A stretch of 64,000 bases of DNA. It comes from Chara braunii (Eukaryota; Streptophyta; Charophyceae; Charales; Characeae). This document shows, piece by piece, positions 39,181 through 51,121 of the stretch (its first letter is position 1; every line of letters starts with the position of its first letter). The stretch covers positions 2,125,569-2,189,568 of the forward strand of contig BFEA01000147.1 in assembly GCA_003427395.1 (NCBI GenBank), written 5' to 3'. A program made the translations under genes and the position numbers. The notes under the pieces were generated by a model that did not search any database, was not told the DNA's origin, and worked only from the letters and a program-made list of their open reading frames with translations.

Positions 39181-39302
39181 GGGCCTCGCGACACTTCTCG
39201 CGAAATGTGCAAAACGAGAGTGAATCTTCGGATACAACTTGGAAAGATACGGCGCCATGAATTTTGTCTTTTGTGCATGTCCAGAGTACTGGAGCGAGGC
39301 CG
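39181..39302. mobile_element. MITE-like element, family F3, copy c
   Basis: GGGCCTCGCGACACTTCTCG ... CCAGAGTACTGGAGCGAGGCC, 122 bp. It shares AAAACGAGAGTGAATCTTC and TTTGTCTTTTGTGCAT inside with copy a. Confidence 0.7.
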
Positions 39303-39468
39303 AATGTCCCGACAGACGAAGGCGCGCAAGTGAGCGACACGTGGCAGGAATTCCCGCGAAAGCCCCCAACCGGATGCAGTTCGAGGGAAAGCCTTTCTTT
39401 TTTTTTTCTTTTTTTTTTTTGGAATGCCTTTCCTACACACCACACACTACACTACCGGTAGAGACCAT

Positions 39469-39590
39469 GGGCCTCGCTGCACTACTCTCGCAATGTGCAA
39501 AACGAGAGTGAATCTTCTGCCAGAACATGGAAAGATACACGGCCATGATTTTTGTCTTTTGTGCATTTCAAGAGTAGTGCAGCGACGCCC
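39469..39590. mobile_element. MITE-like element, family F3, copy a
   Basis: Terminal inverted repeats GGGCCTCGCTGCACTACTCT and AGAGTAGTGCAGCGACGCCC over 122 bp. CATG abuts both ends. Confidence 0.8.
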
Positions 39591-39968
39591 CATGTACCTG
39601 TTTTTTAAATAGTACCTGCGTTCGAATCCCTGGTGAATCAGACGAGAATCCGTAGAATTAGGGCCTCGCCACACCACTCTCCAAATCTGAAAAAGACAAA
39701 AATGTGGCAGGTGGATCTGGCCATAGGGCCTGCACCTCCTTACCGCAGGCACTCCCCGGCCATAGGGCCTCTCCACACCACTCTTCAAGCACGAAAACGT
39801 TTCAAGGGTTGTCAGAATTTTTTCAAGAGTCCACTTTTTGAGAGTTAGGGCCCTTGGCCACACAGCACTCTCGAAAAGTGAACTCTTGAAAACGGGCGCA
39901 TATGGGGCCTCGCTGCACTGCTCTAGGCTCTTGAAGTTTCGAGAGTGGGTGGGTCGTCGCAACACTTA

Positions 39969-40089
39969 GGGCCTCGCTGCACTACTTCTGACATGCACAA
40001 AAGACGAAAATCATGGCGATGTATCTTTCCATATTCTAGCGGAAGATTCACTCTCGTTTGCACATTTTGAGACTAGTGCAGCGAGGCCC
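39969..40089. mobile_element. MITE-like element, family F3, copy b (inverted)
   Basis: Same ends (GGGCCTCGCTGCACTACT ... AGTGCAGCGAGGCCC), with the body in the opposite orientation to copy a. It appears nested between an outer left arm at about 39904 and an outer right arm ending at about 40459. Confidence 0.75.
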
Positions 40090-40459
40090 TTACTCTCTAT
40101 CGGGAAACTCTCGAAACCCAATCGAGAGTTGTCAGAAGGCGCGTTATAACGTCTCTCGAAACGTCGAGAGTCACCCGCCTACAAAAAATGAATTTGCAAG
40201 TGTGCTCGCGAGTTGCCCCCCGACCGGCTCCTTTTTTCGAGAGTGGACCTCCTGTCCCGACGGGCAGACCAGCCTGGCGTTGTCCCATAGCGTAGTGGTA
40301 CAGCTCTTATGTCCGCCCGAGGTTTCAAGAGTGCATCTAGTGTAACAGGTGCTAGAGTAAGTGCAGCGATGACGGGTATTTCGACAGTCTCGCCTCTCTG
40401 ACAATGCTAATCGAACTCTCTAAATATTTTGAGAGTCTAGAGTAGTGCGGCGAGGCCCA

Positions 40460-42691
40460 TGTTTTCAGTTCCTCAAGAGTGTTGTGTGGCTTTGCTGCCA
40501 AATGAGCCTGGTATACCCCATTATGCTTGTTCGTGGTTCCACTCTTGAGAACTTGAATGGCCTGACGGATCCAACAGTGGTGTTAAGGTAACAGTCTGAC
40601 ACCTCTTGAGAACCAAGTGTCTCTCACGTGCTCTCACAAGGGGCCTCGCCTCACCTATCTCCAAAACAACGATTTGGAAAAAAGTGGCATTTCCACACGA
40701 ACTCTCGAAAATCGCAATCAGAAAAAAATTTGAGAGCGGTCAAAATACAGTTATCGGGAGTACTCTTGAACTTTGTGGATCGCCCCGTCTGCAAAACACC
40801 GGATTTGAGGAGTGCCCCAAGGCTCCTTGGATTTCGGTCCCAAACTGGAGAGTGCGCCTCGATCGACAACCGTCTGTTGCCACCGTTTTGTCGTCTGTGG
40901 TTCACGAGCACTATAAAGTGGTGGAGGTTTAGGCTAATTTTATGCAAAAGTGGGTATCCCCTGAGACAAGAGGAAGGAAAATAAACCATGGGAGAGTTCT
41001 CGCAAGAGAGCAGTTGACATCAGGAGGACCGAAGAGTAAATTGATATGATATTATTACTTGAGCATGTAGCCACGTCTATCTAGTACCTTTCTCGAGCTT
41101 TCCCACAGACTTGCTCATTCTTTTGGGTGGTGGCCGACCAATCACTCGACTGGATTTGGTTAGCTTTATGATACGTGTTAAGCTCTTAGCATTTATTAAT
41201 TAAGCTCTGTCAAAAATATAAGGTTGGCTATCATTTCATCACATGTAGAGGGAGTTTGGAGGTTCTGTCGTTCCTGTATTTTGCTTAATGGGCAAAAAAT
41301 AACGTATTATGATAAAAATGTCATATCTTTTAACAAAGTTTCTTATGAACGGGGATTGATCGGTATTTATTGCATTAACTCTTATGATATGTTGCCATTG
41401 TTTACTAAAAACAAGGTACAACAGAGGGAGTTATGTGACTACCGTTGATGAATGAGTCGTCGTTAGTCGTACATTCAAGGTTTCTCTTCCGAACGAGCTG
41501 TTCATCTGGGATCAACATTTCTAATTTGTTTCTCGACCATTTCGAGACTCATTAACCTCGTCTATCATACCCAAAGCTAGCTCACTAACGATACTAAATC
41601 AGTGAGTCAATATATTTACAAGAAGGACCATTAGAGAATAAACTAGGTTTCCAATAGCTCTTGCAATCCGATGAACCTTCATTAAGCTACTCATTATCAG
41701 AACGTTAAGAGCATGTGTTCAACTAGATGTAACTATCTCAAAACTCGAAGGGTTTTACAGATGAGCTTCAGTGACATGAGCAAAATCCTAAAAATATTAC
41801 GGCAATTTCATGTTATTATAATAAAGTCTTTAATTATCAAGACAAATTTTGAAAGGGCCCCTGTCCTAAAAAATTGAACTGCCAGTCAACACACGAGTTT
41901 CAAATGAGAACTGCCATGAGTGACATTTTGTGTGACATTTTGAACCAAGATTGACATGTAGTAGCACTTTTCAGTCTATACTGGATGACACTAAGACTTG
42001 TCGCACCTTGCGTTATACATGAACTGGGGAGGTAAATTGGCAGTACTTTGTGTTGTACATAGTCAGGTAGGAGCTCTCAATCATTTACTACTTGACTTTT
42101 GAGCAAAGTCTTATCTGCTAACAGTGCCTGGTGTGTTATTTGAGTTGAGCTTACCGTCATCCAAACTTTACGCGTTGTTTGCTACTGGTGATACTTTCTG
42201 CCATAAGTAGAACAGGCTTAACTACCAGAAGCATGCTCTGTGTTTTTCTCGGGTAGGTATTGCCACACTACTGCATGCCACCTGGGGCGGTGTTTGATTG
42301 TCAACAAGACTCAGTTTATTACCCTGTGAAGTTCATCAATAGAGGGACTCCCTATAGTAAATGAACAAGGAGTAACTCTTAGTAAAAACAAAATTGTACC
42401 ATTGTGGATCAGATATTGACAACAAGTTATGATACATACAAACAGGAGTTGTACATAGCCAAATTCATACATTGGAAAGTGGGTTGAACCGATTGTCAAC
42501 CATGCACCATGTACTTCTCAAATGAGTATCACTACCGGCAACACTTGGTAACTCCCCACGTCAAGTTACGAGACCTTTAAGCGAACAGTGACTTTCTGAC
42601 TCATTCAGTAAGCAAACTCTAAGATCATTCTTAACAAAACCTAAAAAAGAAATGTACAACAAAGACACTTTCGTGATGCTTAACACCCTCT
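40460..42691. other. Non-coding; F3-like fragment then AT-rich sequence
   Basis: GGGGCCTCGCCTCACCTATC at 40641 is another F3-like end. From 41.0 kb composition shifts to AT-rich sequence resembling the retrotransposon region that follows. No conserved ORF is recognised. Confidence 0.4.
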
Positions 42692-42907
42692 ATGAAGACA
42701 AGTTCGAAAGTTGTGGAAGCAAAATATTCGATGAAATCGAAATTTACAAAAAGAACGTTGAGAGATGTTGCAGTTGGGGAGGTAAAGAACCAACACAAGT
42801 TTATAGAGTATATGATTTACATTCATGAATCAGACGAGGAGTTGCATAGCACAATCCCATCCTTAAAGAGCGTGCAAAGGGCAAAAGAAGTAGTCAATGC
42901 TCAATAG
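42692..42907 (+). CDS. X-family small ORF, copy X1
   Basis: A 71-codon ORF ending in the X-family signature HKFIEYMIYIHESDEELHST, PSL, then an AK/KE C-terminal helix. It precedes a Y-family copy (43298), the same order as X3-Yb. The function is unknown to me; in this context it is probably a retroelement-encoded protein. Confidence 0.5.
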   Translation: MKTSSKVVEAKYSMKSKFTKRTLRDVAVGEVKNQHKFIEYMIYIHESDEELHSTIPSLKSVQRAKEVVNAQ

Positions 42908-43297
42908 GTCAAGATAGAGGGACCATCTCTTTAAGTTGTAAGCAATTTTTTTTTGACCATTCACATTCAAATAACGAAAAGTATCAATCTGTGTTTATTC
43001 AACAACATCTTCATCATTAGACATCAGTCATTTTCCTTGCATAATTGACTTCAGTCGAGATATGGGCAAGTTCTCTTTCGCAGTTTCAACGATGACTATC
43101 TCATGCGGTCACACCAGAGATCAACAATCAAAATTAATTATCACATAACATCTAGCAGTCGACTTTCAAATCAGTACCAATTAATTTGTGTTTCCATCAA
43201 GTACACATTCTTAGTGAAATCTCAGTTTGCATCTCTCATATCATTTTCAAGCCTAACTTTTAGCAAGTTGACTCGGTTCCTGTATTACTTTTGATAC

Positions 43298-43945
43298 ATG
43301 AGTGACATCACTTTGTTCTCATTTAGTCAACCTGTCTTAGACAATCTCAACAGGATTGTCTCAAATGATGCTTTCCAATATCAGTATGTCAGTGCAGTTG
43401 GGTTCAGACAAAAAAATCTGTCAATCTTTGTTGTCCTCACTTAGTTCGCATAAGAAACTACCCAAGATCTGAGGATCTATGTGAGAAAGGGGAAAGAGAC
43501 TCATAAGCATTTCAATTAAGTTTGGCTTACAACAACCCGGTATGTTGAGGAGAGAACAATGGTGTTTCAGGAGGAAACAAACTGATTCATAGCTTGGTCA
43601 TAAATTTTACATTGACTATTATAGGTTTCTGGTCCCTTTTTACCTCATCGATAGTTTTTACTGGGTGAATTGGTTGGCCTAGCCAAAAGGTATGTCTCAC
43701 CAGCAGAGATTGACAATAAGTCAGTGACTCAACCATCAAAGTTTCGACATCTGATACGAGGGATCTTCTTCATGCCATATCTCCCTACTCTATGGGATAA
43801 GTTCTATGCTATGCTTTATTTTCAATCTTTGGCCTTGGATGGACGTTCTCGGAACTCGTGGGCTTTAGGTGGCTACATCTCTAAGCCACAATCTCAGAAG
43901 GCACATAGACATAGCTTAAAGCACAAGAGATGCACGGACGAATGA
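43298..43945 (+). pseudogene. Y-family ORF, copy Ya (several in-frame stops)
   Basis: From ATG 43298 the frame reads MSDITLFSFSQPVLDNLNRI, then YQYVSAVGFRQ, and after stops GLAKRYVSPAEIDNKSVTQP. It aligns codon for codon with Yb (51122-51796), including start and end. The 500 bp after it also match the sequence after Yb, up to a partial primer-binding site near 44450. Function unknown. Confidence 0.6.
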
Positions 43946-44459
43946 GAGATTGCAAATAATACTTAAGAGGGATGAGTGAGGACTCTTGACGAGTATTGAC
44001 CATGTCCATTCATGTGTACTTTCTAAGATTATTACGAGTTTTTACCTTCCCTCATCCATCTTGTTTTTGCCTTGAGTCAGTCAATCTTGATTCATTTTCA
44101 ATGACATTGTTTGATGTTATGCACTTTGTTGATCTTGTCATAGTTCTCAAATTCATAAATTGACAAACTTGATATGTGCATGACATACTTAAAATTTTCA
44201 ATTTATTATTTGCATGATCATTAATGTTCCGAATCATAATAAAAGATTCATAAGACCGGGGACCGACGTAGACCGTAATTGAAGGGTCTCGTTCGAAGCC
44301 GAACACACACAATAGGAATGGATTTACATTTATTAATTAATTAATTAATTAATTAATTACAAAACTCAAAAAAATCATTGGTGGCAGCCTGTTGACTTTC
44401 TGGTCACCAAGAGTGGCATGACTGGGAAAAGTGCGACAAAAGTTCGGGGCATGAACATC

Positions 44460-45278
44460 ATTCCTGACCTTGGTGCGGACCCCACCGTCACCACCCCAGG
44501 GTATCCTTGTTGCTCTGCTACCGCCTCAGGGCCAGATTTAAATAAGAATACGTTAGGCATCTTCGCCTTAAGTAATCCCACTTCCTTACGCATTTCTGTC
44601 AGCTTTCGCTGATATCTTTTCATCTTCCACATCATATCTTTCAATCTCTAAAGGAAACCTAAAGCAGACTCTCGTTCATCATTAACGTCTTCCCCATCCG
44701 ACTCAAGGATTATTGGCTGCTTCAGGATAGTTTCAGCGTTCAACCTTTGAGTTACTCTTTCATCATTTTCCTCCTCTTTAACCCAGACAGACAATTCCTC
44801 CTCTTCCTACCATAGCCTGAATATTGCAGGAGGTGCAGGGGATGCATTCACCCATCTGATGTCCTATTTCTTTGTTCCTCATGGAATGTTGGAGTCAATC
44901 TAGACTCCAAATTTATCGTATATGTCCTCGTCCAAATTCGAGGATCAAACCATCACTTTCGTCAAACCTTCTCATCTGGCAATAGCGAGTGGTGTGACCC
45001 TTTAGCCCGCAATGCCTACACATGGCATTCCTCTAGTCGAAATGCACCCCTTCATAACCTTAGTCAACTTCCTGGGCATTTTTACTATCATGCCCTAACT
45101 ACCTTGACCATTTCATCCGTTAATGCGGCCGCCACCATTGCGTCCACCTCCTCGGTCTCCGCCATTGCCTCATCCGCCACCGTTGCGGCCTCCTTGGCCA
45201 TTACCACCTTTGATAGCCACCGCTTGCCCCTTGTTATTGGGTTCCTCCTGCCATGCTGGCCTGTGATGCTTGCTGCGC
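44460..45278 (-). pseudogene. Antisense Ty3/gypsy gag fragment
   Basis: Minus-strand frames contain a perfect CX2CX4HX4C zinc knuckle (CRHCGLKGHTTRYC, 44979-45020), a Gly/Arg/Asn-rich stretch upstream (about 45080-45270) and Gag-like downstream sequence. It has stops and frameshifts. It is wedged between the Ya block and the 45279 LTR, so it is a truncated piece of another element. Confidence 0.55.
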
Positions 45279-47090
45279 GGTGTCGGAGGGCACGGTGCCC
45301 GACCCTCCTCCGTGTACCAAGTCCCTGCTTGGTACAGTCCCTCGCGTCACTGCCTCGGCCTGTAGATGTGCCTTGGGATTTCGTTGCCGTTAATGCCCAG
45401 GCTGTGCTTCGGCTCAGACCAGTCTTGGTGGTTGTACCCCTGACAAAAGGGGTGCGCCGCAGGGCTTCCATAGGTCCACGCAAGCGCGGCGCCCTGCTGT
45501 ACAGCAGAGCACAACCAGCCTGTGGCCGTGATAGCCGCCGGCTTCGCCCTGGGACGTGGAAGTGAAAGGACTGACGCGGTCTTTTCTGTAGGGCGCCGAA
45601 ATCCCCTCTACAGGGTTATGGGTTAGGTGCACGAAATAGAGGTCGCTAAAAAGAGAGGAAACAAAGCGCCGAATTTGAACTCGCTTCGTCCGAACCTTGC
45701 AGCGGGACCCCGATGGCCAGGTAAAGAGGCAGATACAGTGAGGACTAAAAGAAAAAAGAAAAAAGAAAAAAAAACATAGTAAAAGAAAGAAAAGGAACGA
45801 GAAAGGTTGAAAGTCGGGTGCAAGATTTGTGCGTGAACGTGGATTGATGTTCAGGCAAGGGTGCCGCACGGAGACATTCCGGGACGTCACCCTTTCCTTT
45901 TCAGCGATTATTATTATTATTATTGATATTATTAATATTTTTTTATTACTACTTGGTTTTTCTAAATTTGGTTTTGAACCTGTTGGCTTGTCCTTTCGCG
46001 GGAAGCCAACGGTTCGAATTTCGAAGCCAACAGTCCGTAGCCTAAGTAGGCCGACCTTGCATATACTATCCGTTGGTGAACCCCGATCTGGCTCCGTGCG
46101 ATGAGACCCTAAAAGAAGGGTGACCCGCGGCCTCATCGGTAGGAGGCCTATCACCCCCCTGTGGACGGTCATAAGCCCCCTCCTTGCCATCGGACATGGG
46201 TACCCGATGAAGATGGGTCTGCGCTGCTATTTAAAAACGGAGAAGTGACTTCTAGTACTCCGTTATGGGACCACGGCGCAAAACCTGCAGTCATATTGCT
46301 AGGGTCTGCGACTGACAAGTGTGAGTTTAATACGTGATCGACCGCTGGGTTCTGGGTTGAGTATTAGTTTATAAAAGTTAATTATTAATCCATTGTTATA
46401 AATTCTTGAAAGCGGTAGAGTCTGAAAAGGACTAATCGAAGTCCCTCGTTCAGAACGCAGAGGAAAGCCCTATAAGAAAGGAGAGTGAGTCGGGATATCA
46501 TCCGCGGCGGGTCACCCGGTAACACGCTGTCTGTGCCGCAGACTCCGGTGTAGGGAGGTGTGCTATCGGAAGTTGGTGACTTTGAGCTGTGCTGTTTACC
46601 GGTCAGGCGCTGCCTATAGAGAAAGGGCAACTATGGCGCTGCATGGATATAGGCCCGGGTACTGGTGTCACCAGGCCCGCTGGAAGCCTGTGTCCGGGGA
46701 AGGGCCCTGGATTACCATCATACTCAATTATGACGGTGGAGATGAGTAGGTAATGAAGATCAACGTGGAGGGAGCAAGAGAGGGGGAGATGCGGACTAAC
46801 TCGAAGTTACAGGACTCGATTTCGGAGGCGAGAGACCGGGCTGAGAGACGTTGCAGACAGGACGGAGTGACGGCAAGACTATGGATAACGGTGGCCTATC
46901 ACGAGACTAAAACCTCGATGGACACAGCAGACTTGAAACAGATCCACTAGGACAGGGACTCAGGAGGGGAAAGTGAGATGAGCGACGCAGATTGAGAGAC
47001 GGATCTCAGGTCCTGGAATAGACCAGGGGAGATCCATAAGCATCACCGGGCGGCAGACCCAGTGGAAGGACCCGAAGCCAGCTCTCGTCA
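45279..47090 (+). mobile_element. Long terminal repeat (5' LTR of outer element)
   Basis: It starts TGTCGGAGGG and ends CTCGTCA, immediately before a primer-binding site. The first 473 bp match 63287-64000 at roughly 95% (about 20 mismatches in 410 bp by eye), with 241 bp absent here. Hairpins GGGCACGGTGCCC and GTACCAAG/CTTGGTAC sit at the start. TATTTAAAA near 46229 could be the TATA box. Confidence 0.7.
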
Positions 47091-47092
47091 AT

Positions 47093-47110
47093 TGGCGCCC
47101 AGAGGCCGTG
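47093..47110 (+). promoter_or_regulatory. Primer-binding site of outer LTR element
   Basis: TGGCGCCCAGAGGCCGTG begins 2 nt after the LTR end. TGGCGCC starts are typical of plant and retroviral tRNA primer sites. The exact tRNA is not identified. Confidence 0.6.
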
Positions 47111-47448
47111 GAACAGGAGAGAGACAAGGCATAGGGAAAGGACGCGTGTGAGCGCGCGGCGGCCAGGGGTCAACAGAGAGAATGACAGGCAAGCTCGAGA
47201 CGTTACGCGAGCAGGCTGCATGTGGCAAGACCGGGAGAGCAAGAAGGCAGTCAACAAGAGCTGTCTCTTATACACATCTAGATGTGTATAAGAGACAGGA
47301 ACAGGAGAGAGACAAGGCATAGGGAAAGGACGCGTGTGAGCGCGCGGCGGCCAGGGGTCAACAGAGAGAATGACAGGCAAGCTCGAGACGTTACGCGAGC
47401 AGGCTGCATGTGGCAAGACCGGGAGAGCAAGAAGGCAGTCAACAAGAG
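47111..47448. other. Artefactual 150-bp duplication around a Nextera junction
   Basis: 47111-47260 and 47299-47448 are identical. Between them (47261-47298) is the 38-bp mate-pair adapter. True sequence should hold one copy. A minus-strand frame through it reads the known contaminant peptide VSYTHLDVYKRQ. Confidence 0.97.
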
Positions 47449-49192
47449 TGTGTGTGTGTGTGAGCGGGAACGAGACGAGCTTGCAGAGCGTGACTGACAT
47501 CAACCTTTTTTTTGAACAAGCTTGCACGACGCCTGACGTTTTTTTGGGAGACCGCGCGAGATTGAGGGAGAGAAGAGACGTGACAATCCAGGGGGGCGTG
47601 TGGAAGGGACTGAGCCCAAGGAGGTTACACGTGTAGGCAGACTACGAGTGGCGGACGAAGGGGGCGAGGAAGAAAAGGTCAACGAGAGGGCTGCTAACGT
47701 CGTTTTTTATTTGCTGCTCAAGTGCAGACACGGTGCGCACTTCTGTAGTAGAGGAGCCTGGAGGAACGGGGAGAGCAACGACGGACCAGCGAGAGGGAGA
47801 GGTATAGGTTGAGAACGCTGGTCCGACCTGAGAAGAAGAAGGAAGGGCGTGAGATGGTGACGGGTGCTTGGTCCCGTGTGGCTCGCACCAGACAAGAAGA
47901 GGGAGTCTGGGGAGAAAAGGGCACAGTCGACAGGTGGACGTTTTCTGGAAAGGAGTGCAGCGAGAAGGTCAGAAGGACATGGTGGCCGGTGTCAATGAGG
48001 AAGGTGAAGCTTGTTTTAAGGAACATTGCCTACCTTCTCACTAAGTATCTGCTGGATGGGGACTGAAGGGTAGACTAGGGAAAAGGAATGACTAGGGAAG
48101 ACGCCGTTTTACCGTAACAAGGATGAAGAGGTCTTGTCGGCATGTGACTAGGAGAGAAGGGGAAAGATCAGCGCCTTGAATATGTTGATCCCTAGTGAGT
48201 GTGTTCTCCTGAGATTTTCGAGTGGTTAATTAGTGCCTCCCTGATGTCGCCCGAATGCCCTGCTGGTTAAACGATAGTTGTGCATGAGCTTGTCGTCTTC
48301 GAGCCAGACATCACCCATCGTTTNCNGGTCATATTTGGTCCGACNNGAGAAACCCAGAATCAGATCTTGCCAGACGTGAAGGATATTTAGACTCCTATAA
48401 CGGTTGGGTTTATGATTGTGGATTCTTTTTTGTCAGGCAGGGCTATTAGGGTCCATGTAACTTTACGGGTTCATAATGGAAACTCATATGGGTAGGTGAT
48501 TTGGATTAGTAGTTGGCCAGAGCCCAGTCTTATTGCGTTTTGTCCCTGTATGTATCCAATCCCCAGACAAGCAATAGCCACATGGCTTCCAGTTAGGTAA
48601 TTACCAGCCCATTTCCTTGGGGCGGGGCAAAGGTTGACAAGTGACTGTTTAATGTGAATCTTGCACTAAGACTGTAAGTGGGTACCTCTGAGTGCTAGCC
48701 GCTTTAAAAGGTTCCGTTTGGCTATAACCCTGCTTAAAAATCTGTTTGGTAGTTTCTCTCGGAATGTGGGTGTGGTTTGATGAACTGCAAGTACCATAAG
48801 CCCATCTATTAGTGGGGAGAGGGTTTCTTTACCCAAGCGACGTTAATCGTCAAAGGTCAGATCAGACCGTGCTGTCCATAATCTGTGCTCTGTCTAGAGT
48901 CACGTTTAAGTACAGTGTGGCGGTTGAGGATATCCCGCTCAGGTCTGTGACTGGGCCCGCACGTTTGCTTTCCACGTGATTTCAGCGCTGTTAGGGACTC
49001 ATTTATTTTCTGAGAAAGTATACCATTTATGCATTGAGTCTGACGTTTCGCCCCAGAAGGCCACTACAACTCTCATTCGTTATATAACTGGATTAGAACA
49101 GGATCAAAATGGTTCATGTGTATTAGGCTAAGGAAGAATAAGACGAGAGACCTATACCCACCTCCTAGGTGGTCTAGTAGCCATAAGGGCAG
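47449..49192. other. Internal sequence of LTR element, no gene recognised
   Basis: GA-rich leader to about 48.1 kb, then AT-balanced sequence with ambiguous bases at 48324, 48326 and 48345-48346. No conserved ORF. Confidence 0.4.
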
Positions 49193-49453
49193 GTGAACAT
49201 GAAGGAACAAGAGGTTCTCGTGGTAAAGTCTGTGTCCATCAGAAATAAGAGTGAAGGGTGGGAAAATGAGGCATGCCTGGATACCGAGCTTAACAAACAG
49301 GCTCAGAGAAGGTTTGTTGTCGAAAATGCAGGAGGGAAAAAGTTCATTGAATATGTAGTTTATTTTTATGGGGACGACGACAGGCTGCACAACACTAGCT
49401 CCTCTCTGGAAACTGTGGAACTGGCTAAGGGGAAGCTTGCACGAGCTTTGTAA
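49193..49453 (+). CDS. X-family small ORF, copy X2
   Basis: 86 codons, intact. It carries the X signature KKFIEYVVYFYGDDDRLHNT, SSLETVELAKGK, closely matching X1. No known domain, signal peptide or membrane segment. Confidence 0.5.
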   Translation: MNMKEQEVLVVKSVSIRNKSEGWENEACLDTELNKQAQRRFVVENAGGKKFIEYVVYFYGDDDRLHNTSSSLETVELAKGKLARAL

Positions 49454-50267
49454 TGCTTGAATTTCCATCTTTGGCATCGCCATCAACATTTGAGCATCAA
49501 CAGTTGCTTTCTCCTGGGTTACCGCTAAACGTGAATTCAAGACTTGGTGGTTCAATGAATCTGATAAATATTCAGGAAATAATCTGGTAAATACCCAGGG
49601 AGCATTCAGATAAACACTCAGGCAGGGATTCAGTTAAAATTCGGCCAAGAAGGAATCAATCAGCAAACAACACAATCTACAAGCAGTCGAACTAGGAAAA
49701 GTTCAAACAAGTAAACGGTTTACTCAGCAAACCCATAGCCAGTTGTTCTAAAATCACTGCCAAAAGTATTTTTCAGTAGAAAGCAAGCAATTTTTCTGAG
49801 TGTTGATACCGGGTGACTGGTGAGCAGCAATCGGATTTCATTTTAAACAATCTGCCGGTTTTTCTGACCAGTACTCAGGGACCCCTTCACCTAGTCGAAT
49901 GCTCAAATATTTGTTTGGTTGAATAGTCAGATGTTATTCAGGCGAATACCCAGACAGTACGACATGGGGTACCCAGAGTTGCACTCGGTATTCAAGATAT
50001 TTAATACTCAAGACAAAGTTTTGAAGAGTACCCAGAGTTGTACATAGTACTCAAGACACTACTCAAGGCTATGCTCAGAAAAGTACTTAGTGAAGATCGT
50101 ACGCAGAGTAATGCTCAGATCGGTATTCCGTGTTCAGGGCTTTACCCAAACACTGCATTCCAAAACATGATCTCATTAGCGATCAGTTCTCGGTAATTCG
50201 TTCTCAGTGGCCATCCAAGTCAGTTTTCCAACAATCACCCAGTCAGCAATCATTCGGTCAGCTATTC

Positions 50268-50346
50268 GGACCTGCAAATCTGGAACCACAGTCAATAACA
50301 GCAACAAGGACCTGCAAATCTGGAACCACAGTCAATAACAGCAACA
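50268..50346. repeat. 40-bp tandem duplication
   Basis: GGACCTGCAAATCTGGAACC plus 20 bases repeated twice. Confidence 0.9.
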
Positions 50347-50618
50347 GGAAGCAACGGTGAAAAGGCGATTTCGCTTTTAGAAGCAGCAATCGAAAAGAAA
50401 TCAGCTATCAACAACTAGCAACCAACAACCCGGGATCGTCAATTAAAGCAGCACTCAAGGATGGTAATCAAAACAACAACACTCGACTGCAACTGAACCA
50501 ATAATTTGTTAGTCACAAATCAATAACTAGACCAGCAGCCAGATCTGCAATCGGACCGTACTCGGTTCAGAGGGCTGACCCGTCACCTGGAAGTCAGTGC
50601 AGTAGAACTCTGGAGAGA

Positions 50619-50873
50619 ATGGGGGACAGCGACATTGTAAGGGTGGTATGTTCACTGCGTCAGGGCGTGACAGAGAACTGGAGGGAGAGTGCAGTTGAGG
50701 AGTACAATCAGCAAACTATTATGATGGTGGAACACGCAGTGGCCCTCGTGAGAAATCATACTAAAATCGAGTACACATACTACCTACACGATAAGAATGG
50801 CAGACTATGTGTCACCATAACTTCTATGGGTACTATTGAGGAAGTAAGGAGGACTGTTGACAACCATCATTGA
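50619..50873 (+). CDS. X-family small ORF, copy X3
   Basis: 84 codons, intact, from MGDSDIVRVVCSLRQG. The C-terminal half TKIEYTYYLHDKNGRLCVT, then TIEEVRR, matches X1 and X2. It is followed 250 bp later by Yb, mirroring X1-Ya. Confidence 0.55.
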   Translation: MGDSDIVRVVCSLRQGVTENWRESAVEEYNQQTIMMVEHAVALVRNHTKIEYTYYLHDKNGRLCVTITSMGTIEEVRRTVDNHH

Positions 50874-51121
50874 ACGTTTAGTCTCTGAATAGGTACAGCT
50901 CACTTATCCAAACATTCACCAATCATTCAATCAGCAGTCAATCATCCGCAGTCAGTTACTAGTGATCAGTTTCCAGCCATCAGTTTCCAGCTACCTATTT
51001 TCAGCATTAGTCTTTTGCATTCAGTTTTCGGCAGGCAGTTTTCGGCAGACAGTTTCCAGCTATCAGTTGAGTAACCAGCTCTCCAGGACCATCTGATCAG
51101 CTTGTACCGGCAAGAATACTC

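Noticed and set aside
45088-46190. 131- and 258-codon minus-strand ORFs and a 153-codon plus-strand ORF in the LTR
   Set aside because: They lie in LTR sequence, repeat in the other LTR only in part, and show no domain.
46663-46684. TGGTGTCACCAGGCC as primer-binding site
   Set aside because: It is a local palindrome inside the LTR; the TGGCGCC site at 47093 follows a CA terminus and fits better.
47006-47527. 173-codon minus-strand ORF
   Set aside because: It runs through the adapter and the false duplication.
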